Source of the DNA: Otis tarda
Lineage: Eukaryota > Chordata > Aves > Otidiformes > Otididae
Length of the DNA: 64,000 bases
Direction of reading: 5' to 3'
Assembly (NCBI GenBank): GCA_026413225.1
Contig: CM048553.1
Span: 141,368,690 to 141,432,689 of the forward strand
The number at the start of each line of letters is the position of its first letter. Positions within the stretch are counted from its first letter, which is position 1. The notes below the pieces were generated by a model, which was not told where the DNA came from, ran no database searches, and saw only the letters and a list, made by a program, of their open reading frames with translations. The translations under genes were made by a program, and so were the position numbers. Positions 22,301 to 37,300 of this stretch are shown here, one piece after another.

Positions 22301-25300
22301 TCCTGCAAATGCTTTGAAACCCGAACTTTCCATTTATCCATAAACATCAATACATTTCTATAACACTAGGAGATTATAACAAATATCTATTAAAGACAAA
22401 TGAACACTCTAGAGACTTTTCAGGAAGAGAGCTCTCTAAATGAAGAATGTGCGCTTAGTTTTAGTATAGGAGGCTGGACATTTACTTTGCAAAGAAATTA
22501 AAAACAGGGCTTTTAACCAGAAATGTGGTATGTGGAAGAGCTAGTTTGTTTTATTAGGAATACTTTTTAGTTTTGTGAAGGAAAAAAAGAATGATAACAG
22601 CTATAACAAAGAAAGTAAGGCAATAAAAAAACATATTCAGTATATCCTAAGAATATATTGTGGCTTTCTTTGCTCATCTAGAATAGAAGAAAAGGCAGAA
22701 AGCTGTAGTAAGAGGGAAGACAAACAAGCCATATGATATGAAAAGGGAAGAGACATGAACATAGGGGAACAGATGGAAATGATCCACAGAGTTATATTTC
22801 TTCATATTTATTTTTTTAAAAAAATTTGGTTTTTGATTGTCCCAAGATGTGCCGCCAGCCCAATGGGTTATGAAGGGCAATGCAGTTGTTGATTCCTGAA
22901 GGGAGTTCTGTCTAAACTGATGGCATGATAGGGCTCAGACAATACAAGTATGCACCGCGCAAAGTGCTGCTCACGTCTTTGGCAATATTCCTCCAGTTCA
23001 GCCTGACCCACAACACTCCTACTACTCCAGCCCTTCGCTTCTATAAAGAGCATCAACTGTCAACCGTGACAAATCACATTCATGTAGAAATATGGTCAGA
23101 TTGTACTTTTTCTTGATAAGAAGACAAATAAAATTAATATAAATGAAGGAGAGGGAATGGGACTTAAAACAATGAAGGCTTTCTTCAGAGAGCAGATCCA
23201 CAAAGAAAACAGTCTAAACTACACTCCATATTAATTTGAAAAAAAAAGTTTCCATGTCCTCCACAATATAGCAATGAAGAGTCACAAATCTGAAAAAAAA
23301 AATCAAATATTTTGAGAAGGATTTTGTCATGGAACTTCAGATGCCTTCATGTCAAGTTTCTAGTCTAAGCTAGTCACTCTGTAACCAAGAGAGAGACAGC
23401 AGCAGCCTCAGAGACCATTTCAGCCAATGATTCCTTGCTTGAGGATCAGAGCCTCTGTGAGGAGGGGAGATTGCCCCCGGAAACAGAGGAGCTTCAGCTT
23501 CTGAAGCAGATCCTCAAATTCAAATGCATAAAATTAAACAGTGAAAATACGCCCGCATGCCTGCAAGCAGGATCTCCTACAGCATCAATTGTTTTTACCT
23601 CCTAATTTCTGAGCATGTTAGCTAACCTCATGCTCCTGCCTGCCATGTGCACACAGGCTATGTTCAGCAGCCCAGGAGACGATCTGCACTCCAGTAGCAC
23701 TTTTGCATCGGCGGTATCCCAGAGGCAAAAGGAATGAGGAACAAGTGAAAGATCCGTGGTACCCCTGCATTCAGTCCAGGGTGCTATTAGGAGGCTGCAG
23801 TGTGATTTAAAGGCTCACTGCAGTTTTCCCATTGTTTTTCACCCCACACAGCAACAATTTCACAAAGGAGCATGTATTTGGGAGAGAGGCAATTCCTGCT
23901 GACCTTCCTCATCATATTTCACCTTGGCCACATCCGCAGCTGCAGTCAAATGTGACTGTTACAGAGTGCAAGGGAGCTAGGGTCTGCATTGTACATATAA
24001 GCTTTTTGTGTAGATACTATCTTTACATCTGCACATTTGATTGAATTTAAAAGTTTTCTCTGATTTTTGAGAGATTACCAAATTCAGCAATAACCCCATT
24101 ATTTAACAGTATGTAACTATAAAGAAAGAATGAACATTTTAATGCTCTCATATGGATGAGGCTCTGAGCAACCTGATCTGTTTGGAGATGTCCCTGCTCC
24201 TTGCAGTGGGGTTGGACTAGATGGCCTTTAAAGGTCCCTTCCAACCCAAACTATTCTATGATTCTATATTTTCTACTGCTGAACAGATGTATACCAAAAT
24301 CTGTGCATTATCTAGTTAGTAGTGTCCCCCTAGAGACTCAGAAGAATGTTACACTTTCAAACAGCATAAAGAAATACAGGGATAATGCATTCAAGTAATT
24401 AAAAATAGCTACCCTTAATAAGTGAGGATTTTCGTTGAAGAAAAAACAGTTTAAACAGTGAAAGAAGTTTTACTATGAACAAGAAAATGCATAGAGATAC
24501 TCTTGTTAAATGTCTCCTAATATGCAGTAATGGATGCATTTGCTTACAAATTTAATTATATTCCCCTTGCTCCATTTTACCACCGTACCTTATACTTCTG
24601 TACCTCTTGCCAAAAGAGTACTCCATTCTCCAGTAAGTCTCCTTGCAGTGACACAAAGCGTTGAAACTGATTTGCTGTCACTGGATTCAAGAGTGCTTTG
24701 CGGAAAGCAATTATTTCACTAGATGAAGAAACCCACTTATTGTCCACATGCTGTCAAAAGAAGAAATAAATGCACCAAATAAACTTTGTTTCAAAAGGGA
24801 ATAACAAAGGCATTAGTTAGTGTAAACTGTCTGATTCTTATCTTTGCACTGACCCTAACTTTCGGTAGTTTATGACATGGATACAGTAGAATGTGGCAAA
24901 GTTTCATTTCTTTCCTCTTTTTTTGTTTCTTTTTTTTTTTTTTTCCCAGTTTGGTTTGGGCAACATTTTTTGGAAGACGTGATGGGAGAGGAAATTACTG
25001 ACAATGATTTAGACCATATGACTACATACTATAAAGTATGGAAACAGCTATTGTTATTGATTATGGCAACAGGCTACTTTTCTAGAGAACAGTTTGAGTT
25101 TTGTGCAAACAAACAACAAAGAAAAAGGAACAGACAAACCACATAGCTTAAAGTTGTAAAATGCTTCTGACAGAGATCTCAGCAACAAAATGAGCTTTGA
25201 AATGTGTTGCCATGATCACCAACAGAAGCTGGAGAGCTTGGTCTCTGTGGAATAAAGCTACCAATAGTAAAATAGAATTTAAAGTCATCGAGACATTTTG

Positions 25301-28300
25301 GAAACCTTCACGTTGTAAAGCACAGAGCAGTAGGCAGCCAGGAAAGGGTGGAGAAAGAAAGATGGTTTATGCAGGGACAGTTTGTTTGAAATGAAGTTCA
25401 GGCTGGCCTTTATTCCTGAACAAACAGTTCTTGTGCTGTCACCAAGGAGTAAGCCAAACAACTCCTCTTTGTTATCAGATGGATGAATGAAAACTATCTT
25501 CTAACTCCTGAAGCCCTGGAGAGATGGAGTGCTGTTCAATGGTCAGCATGGGACAGAAACATTTTTAATTCCTGCAGATGGTCCTGGAAATCTAACCTGA
25601 TTCTAAGCAGAAAGTCTTTCTGCAGCTTCTCTTAAACAGAGGGGTTACATTTAGTGTCCTACCGCAGAGCCTGCCGGGGATGAGAGCCTACCCTTGTGAG
25701 AGGGTCCTTTGGTTAAAATAAAGTCAGCTCAACTCAAACAGTAAGGTGGCATCTTCTCAGCCCTCTTCTGATTCTCCAAGCATGTTCTATCCCCTGTGAC
25801 CAGCAATTTTTTGGGGAAAAATTATTTCTGGGGCATATTTGTGAAGGGAAGAACAAAATATTACTCCCACTCCTATACTAATTTACAAACACTGCCTATT
25901 TTATGATTCAACAGCCTTGCAGCAGAACATGGAAAATAACCATCTTCCTGACCAACAGACAAAGGGAAAACTCAGTTAACAGAACCCATGTGCGCTTTGG
26001 ATTCCTTTTGAGCTAATGGTTTGCATGGATAATTGGTGACTGGGTCTTCAGTTTGATTTCAACAGACAATAAAAGTTCAACTGAATAAATGTATACAACT
26101 TGTATGCTGGCAATCACAAAGAGTTCACTGCTCTTCAAGAGGAAGAAACTGGCAAACATCTGATGAAATGTATTATTACAAAGGTTTAAGATGTTTAAAA
26201 TTGATATTATCTCAGTGCTGTAAGATTAAAATACAATTCTAAATGAAAAAGATACTGTGAGATATGATTAAACCTGCCCACTCCACTGCATACTTCACAT
26301 TCCCTTTTGTGTCTGCACATAATCCACTCACAATAATAAATAAACTACCAGATGCTGGAATGAACAGTTTGTCCCAATAAGTCCACTGCATGCAAAATAC
26401 AGATAAATGTGATTTAAAGGTACAATATCAGTTTGAGGAAGGTTAAAACTGCTCCAAAGCCCAGGACGAGAGACATATTTTTTTCAAGTATGACCTTTCC
26501 AGCCAGGAAGGGAGAGAAATTTACCGTGAACATCCAGCAGGGAGCTAAATGTGAGTAATCAGTCCACTGTAGCCAATACAATCATGCTTGCTTTTGACAC
26601 CATTACATTTGGGCCTCACACTGTCAGCAGGGAAATTGTGGAGGATGTGCAAGGTCCAAACAGAAAAGACAGTGAAACTGCAAACACAAGAGACACAGTA
26701 AACTTCACTTGCCTTCCACATCCGAGTTGTCTTCTCCTGCTTTTGACGTGGAAAATCTTCAGTTACGTCCCTTATCTATGGTTGAACAAAAGATTATCAT
26801 TGTATTTTTTAACTCTTCTTGTTTCACGTTCAGCCCCCAGATTGAGACCACGGTGGTAGAATAGTTGATATATCTTCATCTGGGTCTTTGTATCTGAAAC
26901 TTGTTGTGGACCCACACTGAACACCATCCCTTGTTCAGCTATAAATGAGCATGTGCTCATTAAGACAGGGCAGTTAGAGAAGACAAGAGGCAGTGGCAGT
27001 CGAACTGTGCTCTTCCACAGGTTTACCTTACCCATAATGTTCTGAGTGGCCACTTATGTTGGGAACAAATTTTGAGCTACAACTTGTGTGTGTGTGTGAA
27101 ATGTTCCTCCGGACAGCTGTATCAGAAATACAGGCTTGATCCTGCAGCTTCTTTGTAGCAAAAATACACCTCAAATCAAGGGCAGATTTTCTGAACAAAG
27201 ACTACATAGCATGCCCACAGTGTTTGGCCACTGTGAAATATGAAGCCAAGTGGAGAATGTCATCTGGTTTCATTTCTTCTAAAATATGTTCTTCAAAGGA
27301 CCTTTTCATCCTCTGAATGTGCAGTAAGAAAGAGGAAAGAGCAGTCAGGCATAAATGGAGTTAGGAAAAGACTAAAAGCTCATTAGAAGTATGTATTTCC
27401 TGTAAACTGTTTATTAGAGTTGAATACAGCATTTTCCGAACTGCATGGGCTACTCTCCCTGCCAGCACAGTGCAGCAGGTGCAAGAGCCATGAGCTAGCT
27501 GCCAGACCTGGAAGCAGCTTAGCCTTATTGTATGGTCTTGTGCCACGGCTCATAAAGGAGGAGAGTTCAGCTAAAAATGGGGAGAGGGTTTGGAAATTTT
27601 GCTTTAACACAATCACTATTAAAATTACAATTTGCCTTATCAGAACCTACGGTTTTCAGTTTACTTAGTGCTCTGAATCAATGAAAAGGATCCAGTTCAA
27701 ATGCACTTCTGATAACACTTCTGACAACCTTATTGATATTAAAAAGATCATTGAAAAAAAAGTCTTATGAATCAATGCAGTCTGCCTATGTGCCTGCTTG
27801 GTGGAACCACCAAGTCTTTTTCTGCTATGACAGAAGCACTTCAGACCTTTTGTGGAAGTGCAAAAAACCCAGGTCTTTTTGCATCTGTCACTAGCAGGAT
27901 GACATCCCGACACAGACCCCAGTCACAGAGGCACTTGCATAAAAAGTGAATGCTAGAGCTCTGCCCGTTCCCCAATCTTTCTAATGAGCCAGCAAGAGTG
28001 AAAGGCTTCTCAGTCCCAGTTTTCTGGCAACTTGCTGAAGTAACCAATTGGAAACAAGGCTTTTAGCAGTTAACCTCCCCACTCAGCAGCATTTCACAAG
28101 TCCTGGAGTCATTTCTACGGGCACTGCAGACCCAGATGGGAGAATATGAACAGCGTAAGAAACAGAGAGAGAAAGAGAAAATACAGTGTGGGAAGCCCAC
28201 TCATTTGTTGTGTTTTGGCCCCTTGGGCAAGCCCTTTACATAAAGCAGCATTTTTTTTCTGTGTGCAAGTATATGGCTAGAATGGCATATGGAGAGTGCA

Positions 28301-31300
28301 GCACTACAGCAAAGATTAGTTTACTTCCCTGGCAGCCTGGCTGGAAGCAGAGCTAACACCAGCTCCTTCAGATTTAGGATCTAACAATAATAATGTCAGC
28401 CAGACTGAACCTTCAGAGGAACTGCCTTCACAATTACCAAGCTAAATGCTTCAACCAGGACATGCTAGAGTGTCTCTTTCAATGTAAACTGAATGTGAGT
28501 TGTGGGCTGCATTTTCTCAGAACCATTTTTATCCCAGTGGTAAACTATGAGCCAAACAAAAAACAATGCCTGGATATGTTACTGCTGTTAAAAAATTACC
28601 TTTGCTTGTCCCCCTGCCCCGTGGTGCTCATCTGCCAGGAACAATGGCAGCCATTGTTTTTCTAATCTCTTCTGGACACATTGCTGAATTTCTAGCAGAA
28701 CCGCTGCCGAAAGTTGATCATGAAGAATTTTTTCCCATCCTCCACCTGCATGCATTAGCTAAGCAATCCAAATACAATAACACATGACATAAACTTTTGT
28801 GTATACCAAAAGTCCTTTATCTCTCTACATCCTTGATTTAGCAAAGCATGAGCTTAACTCTAAGCAAAGCATTTAATGCATGCTTACCCAAGGCTCACAT
28901 GTACTTTTCATAAAAGGGAACAGATTACATTTGTCCCTACCTATAATAGAATACAGACTCCAGCAAATAATACCCCAGCTTGACCGAGTAAATTTCCCAA
29001 GTATCAGGATATATAAGAGTATCACAGCTCAGACTCGCTGTCTATGGCTTTACTGACACACTAAAATAGAAAGTTGGAACAAGTCACTCTGCCTGAAAGC
29101 CATTTTTACACTTTTTCTGAGCTGCATTGTGGGTGCTCTGGCTGCAGCATCAGATCAGGGTTTAAGAGAGATGTTCTATGAGGAAGGGAGAGGAAGAGCC
29201 TGAACAGGAAGGAGGGGACCCCCACAACTGGAACAGAACCAGATTTCTGGCCAAAAACATAGGTAAGATTTGAGGAGATAGCTTGGGGAAAAGCTGGAGT
29301 AAAGCTACTTACGGACTTTTATCTCAATCACATTCAGTGTGATTGTTCTTTATTAATGGTTCTGTAACTGGTACCTGTTCTTGTTGTTCTCTGGTAGCTG
29401 GGCTGTTGGGTCCAAAGAAGTATTTTTTGTTTAGGTACTTGTTTTTAATGTCCTTAGATTTTTTCTCCCTTTCTTCTTTATCCTTGTGGAGCATCTTTCT
29501 GAACTGTTCAATATCTAGCCAGCACATGAGATCCATGCTACAAACAAATTTAAACAGAATGTTATTTCAATATTGAGTTAATTTCATCACCATTCTAGGG
29601 AGTTATTAGTTTAACCACAAGCCACTAAAGTGTTCAAGTCCTAAATACCAGGTCAGATTGGACTGAAATTTTATGTCATTTTTTTTCCTTTGCTAGTACC
29701 ATCTGGTGAGACCATAGCACTTGCTGAGCAGGCAGATCAAACACACATCTTAGGAATCTCATTTAGGGTCTCTTCTGGCGTACCCTGAAAGGAATAACCT
29801 CCTCAATATGCCACTGCTAAATCCAGCAGGGACTGTGAACCAGAGTCATTCTGCAGAGCTCATAGAGAGAATGAAAAATGAAACAGATGAGTATTTGAAG
29901 CAGTACTGAGACTGTAAGCCACTGAGAGACAAGTCAACACCCCCCATTCTGCCTCCTCATCGTATCGCCTGAGAAAGGAGCAGGGATGGCAGCTGGAAAT
30001 GTCAGCCCCAGAAAGCACTCCCTTCTTACCCCGTGTGAAGCACTAGAGCTGAAGTCAGTCCTCAGTCAAGCAGGCAAAAAAAAAATTATGGTAAATTTTG
30101 TCTCTAGGGCTTTTTGTGGGCTTTTCATAAATTACTGATTCTACTACTTATTTCATTATTCATAGTGACAAATAATCTCCATATGCAATGTTTGATCTAT
30201 GTATTGTTTGTAATCATTTGAGTGTATATGATCAATTTAAGTTTGTTTTAATGGAACATATATCGGTTTTGTTCTTTAAAACAGAGGACAGAATAAGCGA
30301 CATACCTACAATTTCAGTTTGATTTATATGACTGTTTTCTGATAGCATCTTATTAGCTGAAGTTTTGTGACCATTTTAATGAGGACATTCACTGTATTTG
30401 CTGCAGGAAGTATGAAACATTAGATTCAGACAAATCTGTTTCACTTTTCCATTCAGTTAATAACTGGCTTTTTCAAAGCATTAATCTACAAATAAAACTT
30501 TCAAAAACATCTGACTGATATAAGAACAGATGTTGCCCTTCCAAAAGTCTATTGAGACCCTTACAGACCTAAGTTCTATTGAGACTGAAATTCTTTCATT
30601 TGCTAGTTCATCACAACTTGAATAAGTTCACCCAAAATGCAAGTGATCCAAGTTACTGTGGTTTGTGGAGTTACTCCTTGGCATCTACCTATGACAACCA
30701 ATCACATATGTCCCTCTTATTTAAAAAGTAAAATACGTAATCTTAAACTGTGGTAGGTTAAACCGTTTACAGTGGTGGTTCGTCCCAGTGTACTCTACTT
30801 TTTCCTTTCAATGGAACAGGAGCATGTGCATAGTCAGTTAGTCAGGCAAGACTAACAAGTGGTAACCCACTAACCCAAAGTAACACAATTGTCCTGCAAT
30901 TGTGTGAATATATCCTATATATTTAACAAAATATGAATTAATGGAACTTTGTTTAGTTTCTTACGTGAATTTATGCCCAGGTACTCAGCAGCCTGTCCTT
31001 CCTGAAACTTGGCTCAATAGAGCAACAACAGAACCATAAATTTTGATGAAGAGGCAAATGACATATTTGCTGGTTTTTGCTGAAATTTTCCAGACTGCAT
31101 TAGTTCTAAGATCCCTTCAGCTTATAGTATCATTAGGCATCTTTAGTGTAGCATGCCAGCTGGACTTCAGAGTTACTAGGTCTGGACCCACTCTAAAACA
31201 CTGTTTCATGAGACTTTTTCAAATGTTTTTCTTCATTATGAATTTTTGCAAAAGAAAAATTCTCCGTAAATTAAACATTTCTCTGCCTGGCTCTATCACT

Positions 31301-34300
31301 TAAGATGAGACTTGTCTGTGGTTAACAGAGAGGCAGAAAGTCCCAGAGGTGATCCAGTGTACCTGTCCAGGATTCCATCCTAGTCAGTGATCTGTTCTTT
31401 GGTCATTCCTACCATTTCCCCAATTAGAGAGGAACTCTAGACCAGTGGTCTCCAAAGCAGGGTGTGCACACCTCAGGAAGTGTGTGAGATTATTCATTGA
31501 GGGAGTAGGAAGAAAATGTTAGAACTTCTGTAGAACATGTACATAAGCCTGCTAAAAAAAAATTTAGTGATGAGGTCTAGACAACTAACTCAGAAGTTAC
31601 ATGACCCACAGCATAAGATTCTCCATCTGAATTCATTACCTACAGTCTTTTTGTAGTCAGTGAGCAAAAATAGCCACCTTTAGGATGCAAGTTGGTTTTA
31701 GATGTTACCTTCAGAATTAGAAGAATTATGTCCAGAAGTGTGTATTTCTCTCTGTGACTATTTGACTACAAAGGGAACCTATGATGATAAGCAGAAGTGA
31801 TGACATTGAGGCTTGGCCAGAGGAATCCTGTGTTAGATATCCATCTCCGGATACTTTTGAAAAAAACTGACCAATATCCAATCTAAAATGATAGCAGTGC
31901 TTGACTAGAAGCAACAGGCAGTATGCAAAGCATCAGCTTATGGGAACTTAGGTTAAAGGAAGGAAGTGGCAATTTAAGGACTTGCTGGCAGTTACTTAAA
32001 AATTGTATTTACCTTTTCCTAAAACAGGATAGAGATTAGTGTGGGGTTTGGGGGTGGGGTGGGAGAAAGTTGGCAAACTCACATTTACTTTTGCTAGAAC
32101 TTCTCTTTAGACCTTCATTTTTAAATAAATGGGCTCACTTTTTAAAAAACCCTGCCTAAACTGTATCTGCTACAAGATGGTACTTAATTCTGTTCAGATC
32201 AGCGCAAATACAAAACTGCAATTGCACTCATACTGTGAGAATAACGTCTTCTATTTGTACATTTTTATAACATCCAGATTTAATTTTTGAAATGTACTAA
32301 AAAAGAGAAATTTTTACTCATTATAGGCTAATTGCTCTACTCAGGGGTTTGCCACTAATCAAAGCAGAAACTGAAACCAGAACTGTAATACAAACATGTT
32401 ATGACAGGAGAATTTTTACCCAAAAAATATTAAGACAATTCAGTTGTCTGAAAAATGTGCATGTGTATTTCATAAATATAAAAACATATATTTAAAATTA
32501 CTAAGACTTGTGAACATTTAGATAGCCAAGATCCCCAGCAAATACTTCTTAACTTAGAAATGGGTAAAATAATAATAACAAAGAAACGTACCCAGCAGAA
32601 TGCTCATTAAGAAAAGCCCAGAACTGTTCTAACTTCTCTTTGTCACGGATCAGGTCAGATAGATTAGGACCTGCAAATTCTTTGGGAACTTGGTGCAAGT
32701 GCTGATCTTCTTTGAGTGCATCAGGGCAGGATGGCAGACCAGTGTCAGCAACAGTACTCTGAGGGAAGAAATTCTTTCACTTGCATAATTGCTTTTTTCA
32801 TCTCTATATTTTCCTCAGTCTAATAATCCTTGCATAAGATAACTTCTCTTTCTGTAGAACAGCTTTCTGATTGCTGAGAAAATAAATTGAGTTAAGCCTC
32901 CAGCTCTTAATCAGCTTTGGGTTTATGTTTGCTTTACACATACCAGTGTGTGCAGATTCCATAATCAAATAAACCAATATATACCTGTAATTTACTTGAA
33001 ATTGAGGTATATACTCAAGATTAAGGTCCCAAAATACATTCCACAGACTTTAGTGGAAACTGTCTCATTGACAATTGTACAGTGGTCTGATGTTGATGTA
33101 ACTGGCAGAAGATCTGTATTTGCAAGTAACACAATGACTGTCAATCATTCCCCAAAATTAATGGTAGAAATCGAACTGCTTGCTTCTCCAAACTGGCAGG
33201 TAGTCAGTTTTTCATTGCTGATACTCAAAGTGTTAACCCTCTCTGCTAGAAAAAGAGTTTGTTTTCGTTAGTAGGTACTTGTCTTACCTCATCCTTCTTG
33301 GAACCACTCTCTTGATGCAAAGCCTGGAGCTTTCTAAAGTACACGGAGTCCAGCTGTCGAGTTTCTTCCACCAACTCCACCTAATAAAAATAATATCTTA
33401 CGTCATCCCTACAGTACACATTATAGAAAAATGGAGAACTGGACAGGCACCTTGCCAGTGATAGTGGATAGAAAAGAATACGTTTGCCAGTAATGAGTCT
33501 GATGTTTAGAGGACACAACCTTGTGACAAACAATTCAATTAAAAGCTCTCTTAGAAAAAAAAATTCAGATCTGTGTAGGATCACATGTAGATTTCTACAA
33601 AGCACCACTAAATAACCTAACAATACCTTAAAGAAAATAACTTTGTCTTTTAAAAAGGGCTAAATTATATTGTGTATATATTATATTGTGTATATTGTGT
33701 CAGATTACCTGATTGCCTATACCAGCAAATTGTATGTCAAAGTGCCACTGAGAAGCAGAAAAATAGGTCTTAAAAGTAGGACTCTCAAGGGGGAATGTCA
33801 AAAAGACAGAGTGCCATAGATTTCCACAAATTGAAATCTAAGACAAGAAAGATGCTATAATAATTAAACAATGAAGGTGAAAGCTTTCAGACTTTCATTC
33901 TTGTCTCCTTCCTTAGTTTTATACTAGATAATGCCTTAAAATAATAAATTGTTCATGATTAGAACTCATGAAGTATTGCCATTTTTTAAACTTAATTAGA
34001 AGCCTTACATATGTAACTAGAGCTGTTCTCCATGTTATGTGCAAACAATCAGTAACTGCATAAGGAATAGGTTGGTGACCCTCTCCATTGACTAAACCAT
34101 TCAAATGCAGGTTTTAGGATATTTAGCAAAATTGACCCACTGAGTTGTACTGATTAGCACTCCCATTACAAAGATTAGCACTCCCATTACAAAGATTAGA
34201 AACCTATGGTCTTATTATACAAGAGTTTATGTGCAAGAGAGAGAAGAGAGTTTTTGGATTAATATTCATTACACTTTTGTCTAAATGTGAATACCACACT

Positions 34301-37300
34301 ATTCACTGTGTTATCTGAATGCCTTCAGGTTCACTGTAACTCTCTTCCACTGTTATAAAGTGCTTTGGGGTATTCCTTCCTTTCAAAGAAAAAGTAGTTT
34401 AAAAGTAAATAGGAAAATAATTCAGAACATTTTTTTATAAAGTTTAAACAAAAAGCAGATAGAGGCAGGACGAGAGTCAGCAATAAAAAGGAACTCTCCT
34501 GTTTTCACATTTCGTTTAAAGATAAAAATGTAGATACATACTGCCCATGTTCCAAATAAACAAATTTGGACTCACCTAATTCTTGATAAAATATCTTGTT
34601 TCATTATGGGCCAAATATATCCTGCTGTATGGTAGAACAAAGGGGAAAAGTAGAGCCAGGGACTGAACAAAATGCAAAGCAGTCCTTGTCTTTGTGCTGG
34701 GAAGGAGTTTGCCTAAGCATCAGCCTGCGCCTAGCACTAAGAGACTCCAGTGCCTCCTAGACCAAGTCAGTTTATGTCTGTGTATTATAACTCTTCACAA
34801 ACGCATGTATTGTGCTCTCAGAGGATTTGGTTCTGTCTTTTCGTGCTCTGATTAAGATGTTTGTGTTATTACGGCATTAAGAAGTCTGCACGTAACTACA
34901 CTTGCAAAGCAAAGCATCCTCTAAACTGAAAGAGCAATAGATTTTCACTCGGTTGACTCAAGAAGGTATCAACTGACACATGCGTTAACTTAAAGCAAAG
35001 GTTTATATTTTCAGTTCTTACTTTATAGGAATTCTTCCGTTGCTAGAAGCAGTGAAAACACTGTATTCAGAGAGTGCTCAAAAGCAGAGTTCTCGTCTGA
35101 GTCAATGACTTGACTCAGTGAGGACTGGCAAAATACAGTAGAGACCTAGTCCTGATAATACACAGCAAAAACATACATTTACAAAAGACTGTAAAACTAG
35201 TCTGACAGAAAGTAAGTAAAATTTCATATTAATGAAAGCATCGATCAATTATGTGGTGTCCTGTAGGTCATAAACAATTATATCTGAAATCGCTTAGGAA
35301 AAATAATTTATCTGAAAGCTTAGAAAATATGCTGAAAAGTGAAGAGAATATTCAGCAGATGTGTTTGGATTAGCATATTTCATTTTAGTAAGTTTTTTCA
35401 ATGTTCAAACTTTCGAAGTTTCTTAAGGAAGTTAATTTATCAGAGGATGAGAGCGAAGGTCCCCTTGTGAATTAATTAGAAGGTAGAATATAAAAAATGA
35501 AGAAATAAATAACTTTCATAAAGGGGTGGTGTTCCTATTGAAGTCTCAGAGGGATCTGTGCTGAGGTTGTTGTTTTAGACATTCAGAAATTATCTGGAAA
35601 AGGAGGTGAGTGAGCAGACAACAGAGCTTGCAAAATAATTCCACAGAGCAAAAAATGAAATTGACTGTGAAGAGCTGCGGGATTTCAGGACACTTTAGCG
35701 CCTGCATGAAAAAAAAGGGCAGCTGAATTCAACAATGATAAACATTAAGTCATTCCAGTGAGCTCCAAATTAGGGCTTTCCATTAGCTGTTATTACTTAG
35801 TAAAGAGATCTTGGAAGCATTGCAAGTGGCTATTAGCTTACATTTTGCACATCCACTCAAAGTTCACCAGGAGTCAAAAGGCAATTAGAATCATAGGAAC
35901 AATTGGGAAAGGAACAAAGAGCAAAACAGAAAACATGATTCTGCCACTGAATAATATTTAGTGCATCCAGGTCTTGAGTACTGCTTGCATCTTGTCAAAA
36001 GAATATAAAATAGCAGATACTGATGGGAGTGATAAGTATAACAAAGGTATGGAATGCCTTTTGTAAGAGGAGAGGTCAGATAGTCTAGGATTCTTGAGTT
36101 TCAAAGAGATGTAATTGAACTGGGATACAACAGAAACGTAAAAGCCTAACAGCATTGAGAATATTACAAGATAACAATTGTTCACTGTTCCTCATGACAT
36201 ATAAAACTAGTGCACCAGGCAAAATTATCAGGGAGGGGTTTGCAAGCAAACCAAGAAAAGCATTTTTTTCCTCCTGTTGCATGATTAAGCCATGGAACCC
36301 ACTACTACAGTGAGGCTGAAGATACAAAATGGCTCAAGACACATTGACATAAACTAATGAGGAAAAAAAAAAACCTTATCAAAGACTATTAAACACAAAA
36401 ATGTGGATAAGAACTCTGCTTCATGAACCTCCTCAGTTGCAAAGTGCTGAAGCTGGCAATACTGCTGTATGGCTTTTTCTGTTCTTATATTCTATTCTTA
36501 AGTGTTTAATACTTGCCACCACCTAACAGGCTTAGAAGACCATTCTCAACTTTGATTTTAGGTACCTGTTCATGTTGATCATACATGCATGCATGATACA
36601 ATCACCAAAATACACTGTACTACAAAACTTCCATAAAAGGATTTCAAAATGTTTTGCAGGGGCAACCCATGCATGTCTTCAGTACATGCTGACAGAGGTA
36701 TCAGCAGTAACAGATGATATTTCCTGTAAAAATAGAGACAGAATCATAGAATCATAGAATAGTTTGGGATGGAAGGGACCTTTAAAGGCCATCTAGTCCA
36801 CTTCCCCTGCAAGGAGCAGGGACATCTCCAACCAGATCAGGCTGCTCAGAGCCCCGTCCAGCCTGGCCTCGAATGTTTCCAGAGATGAGGTATCTACCAC
36901 CTCTCTGGGCAACCTATGCCAGTGTTCCACCACCCTCATTGTAAAAAATATTTTCTTGATGTCTAGTCTGAATCTACCTCCCTCTATTTTAAAACCATTA
37001 CCCCTCAACCTATCACAACAGACCCTGTTAAGGTCACAGTGGAGAAAAACAGGAACAAGAACTAAGTTCCTGCTCTCCAGCTCCTGATTCTCGATTGTAG
37101 TTTCTCCTTCCATATCCACGAGAGATATGTTAAAGATGTGAAATTAGAAGTTTGACCTACAGCTGGTAACTTGTAGGTAAGTTTACAAAGAGCAGAAAGC
37201 CACAGCATCCACCATTGCCCCCACCAGTTCTTGTTCTTTTTTGTCAAAAGCAGAGTCAAGATTGCAGCTATCTTCACTGACCCATATAAGCCTGCTCGAT

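Noticed and set aside
26706-26712. GT donor four bases into the intron after exon 16
   Set aside because: It gives the wrong phase and an immediate stop in exon 17; the GC donor fits.
26551-26859. 102-codon plus-strand open frame
   Set aside because: It overlaps the antisense of RGS22 exon 16, which has the better protein match and splice sites.
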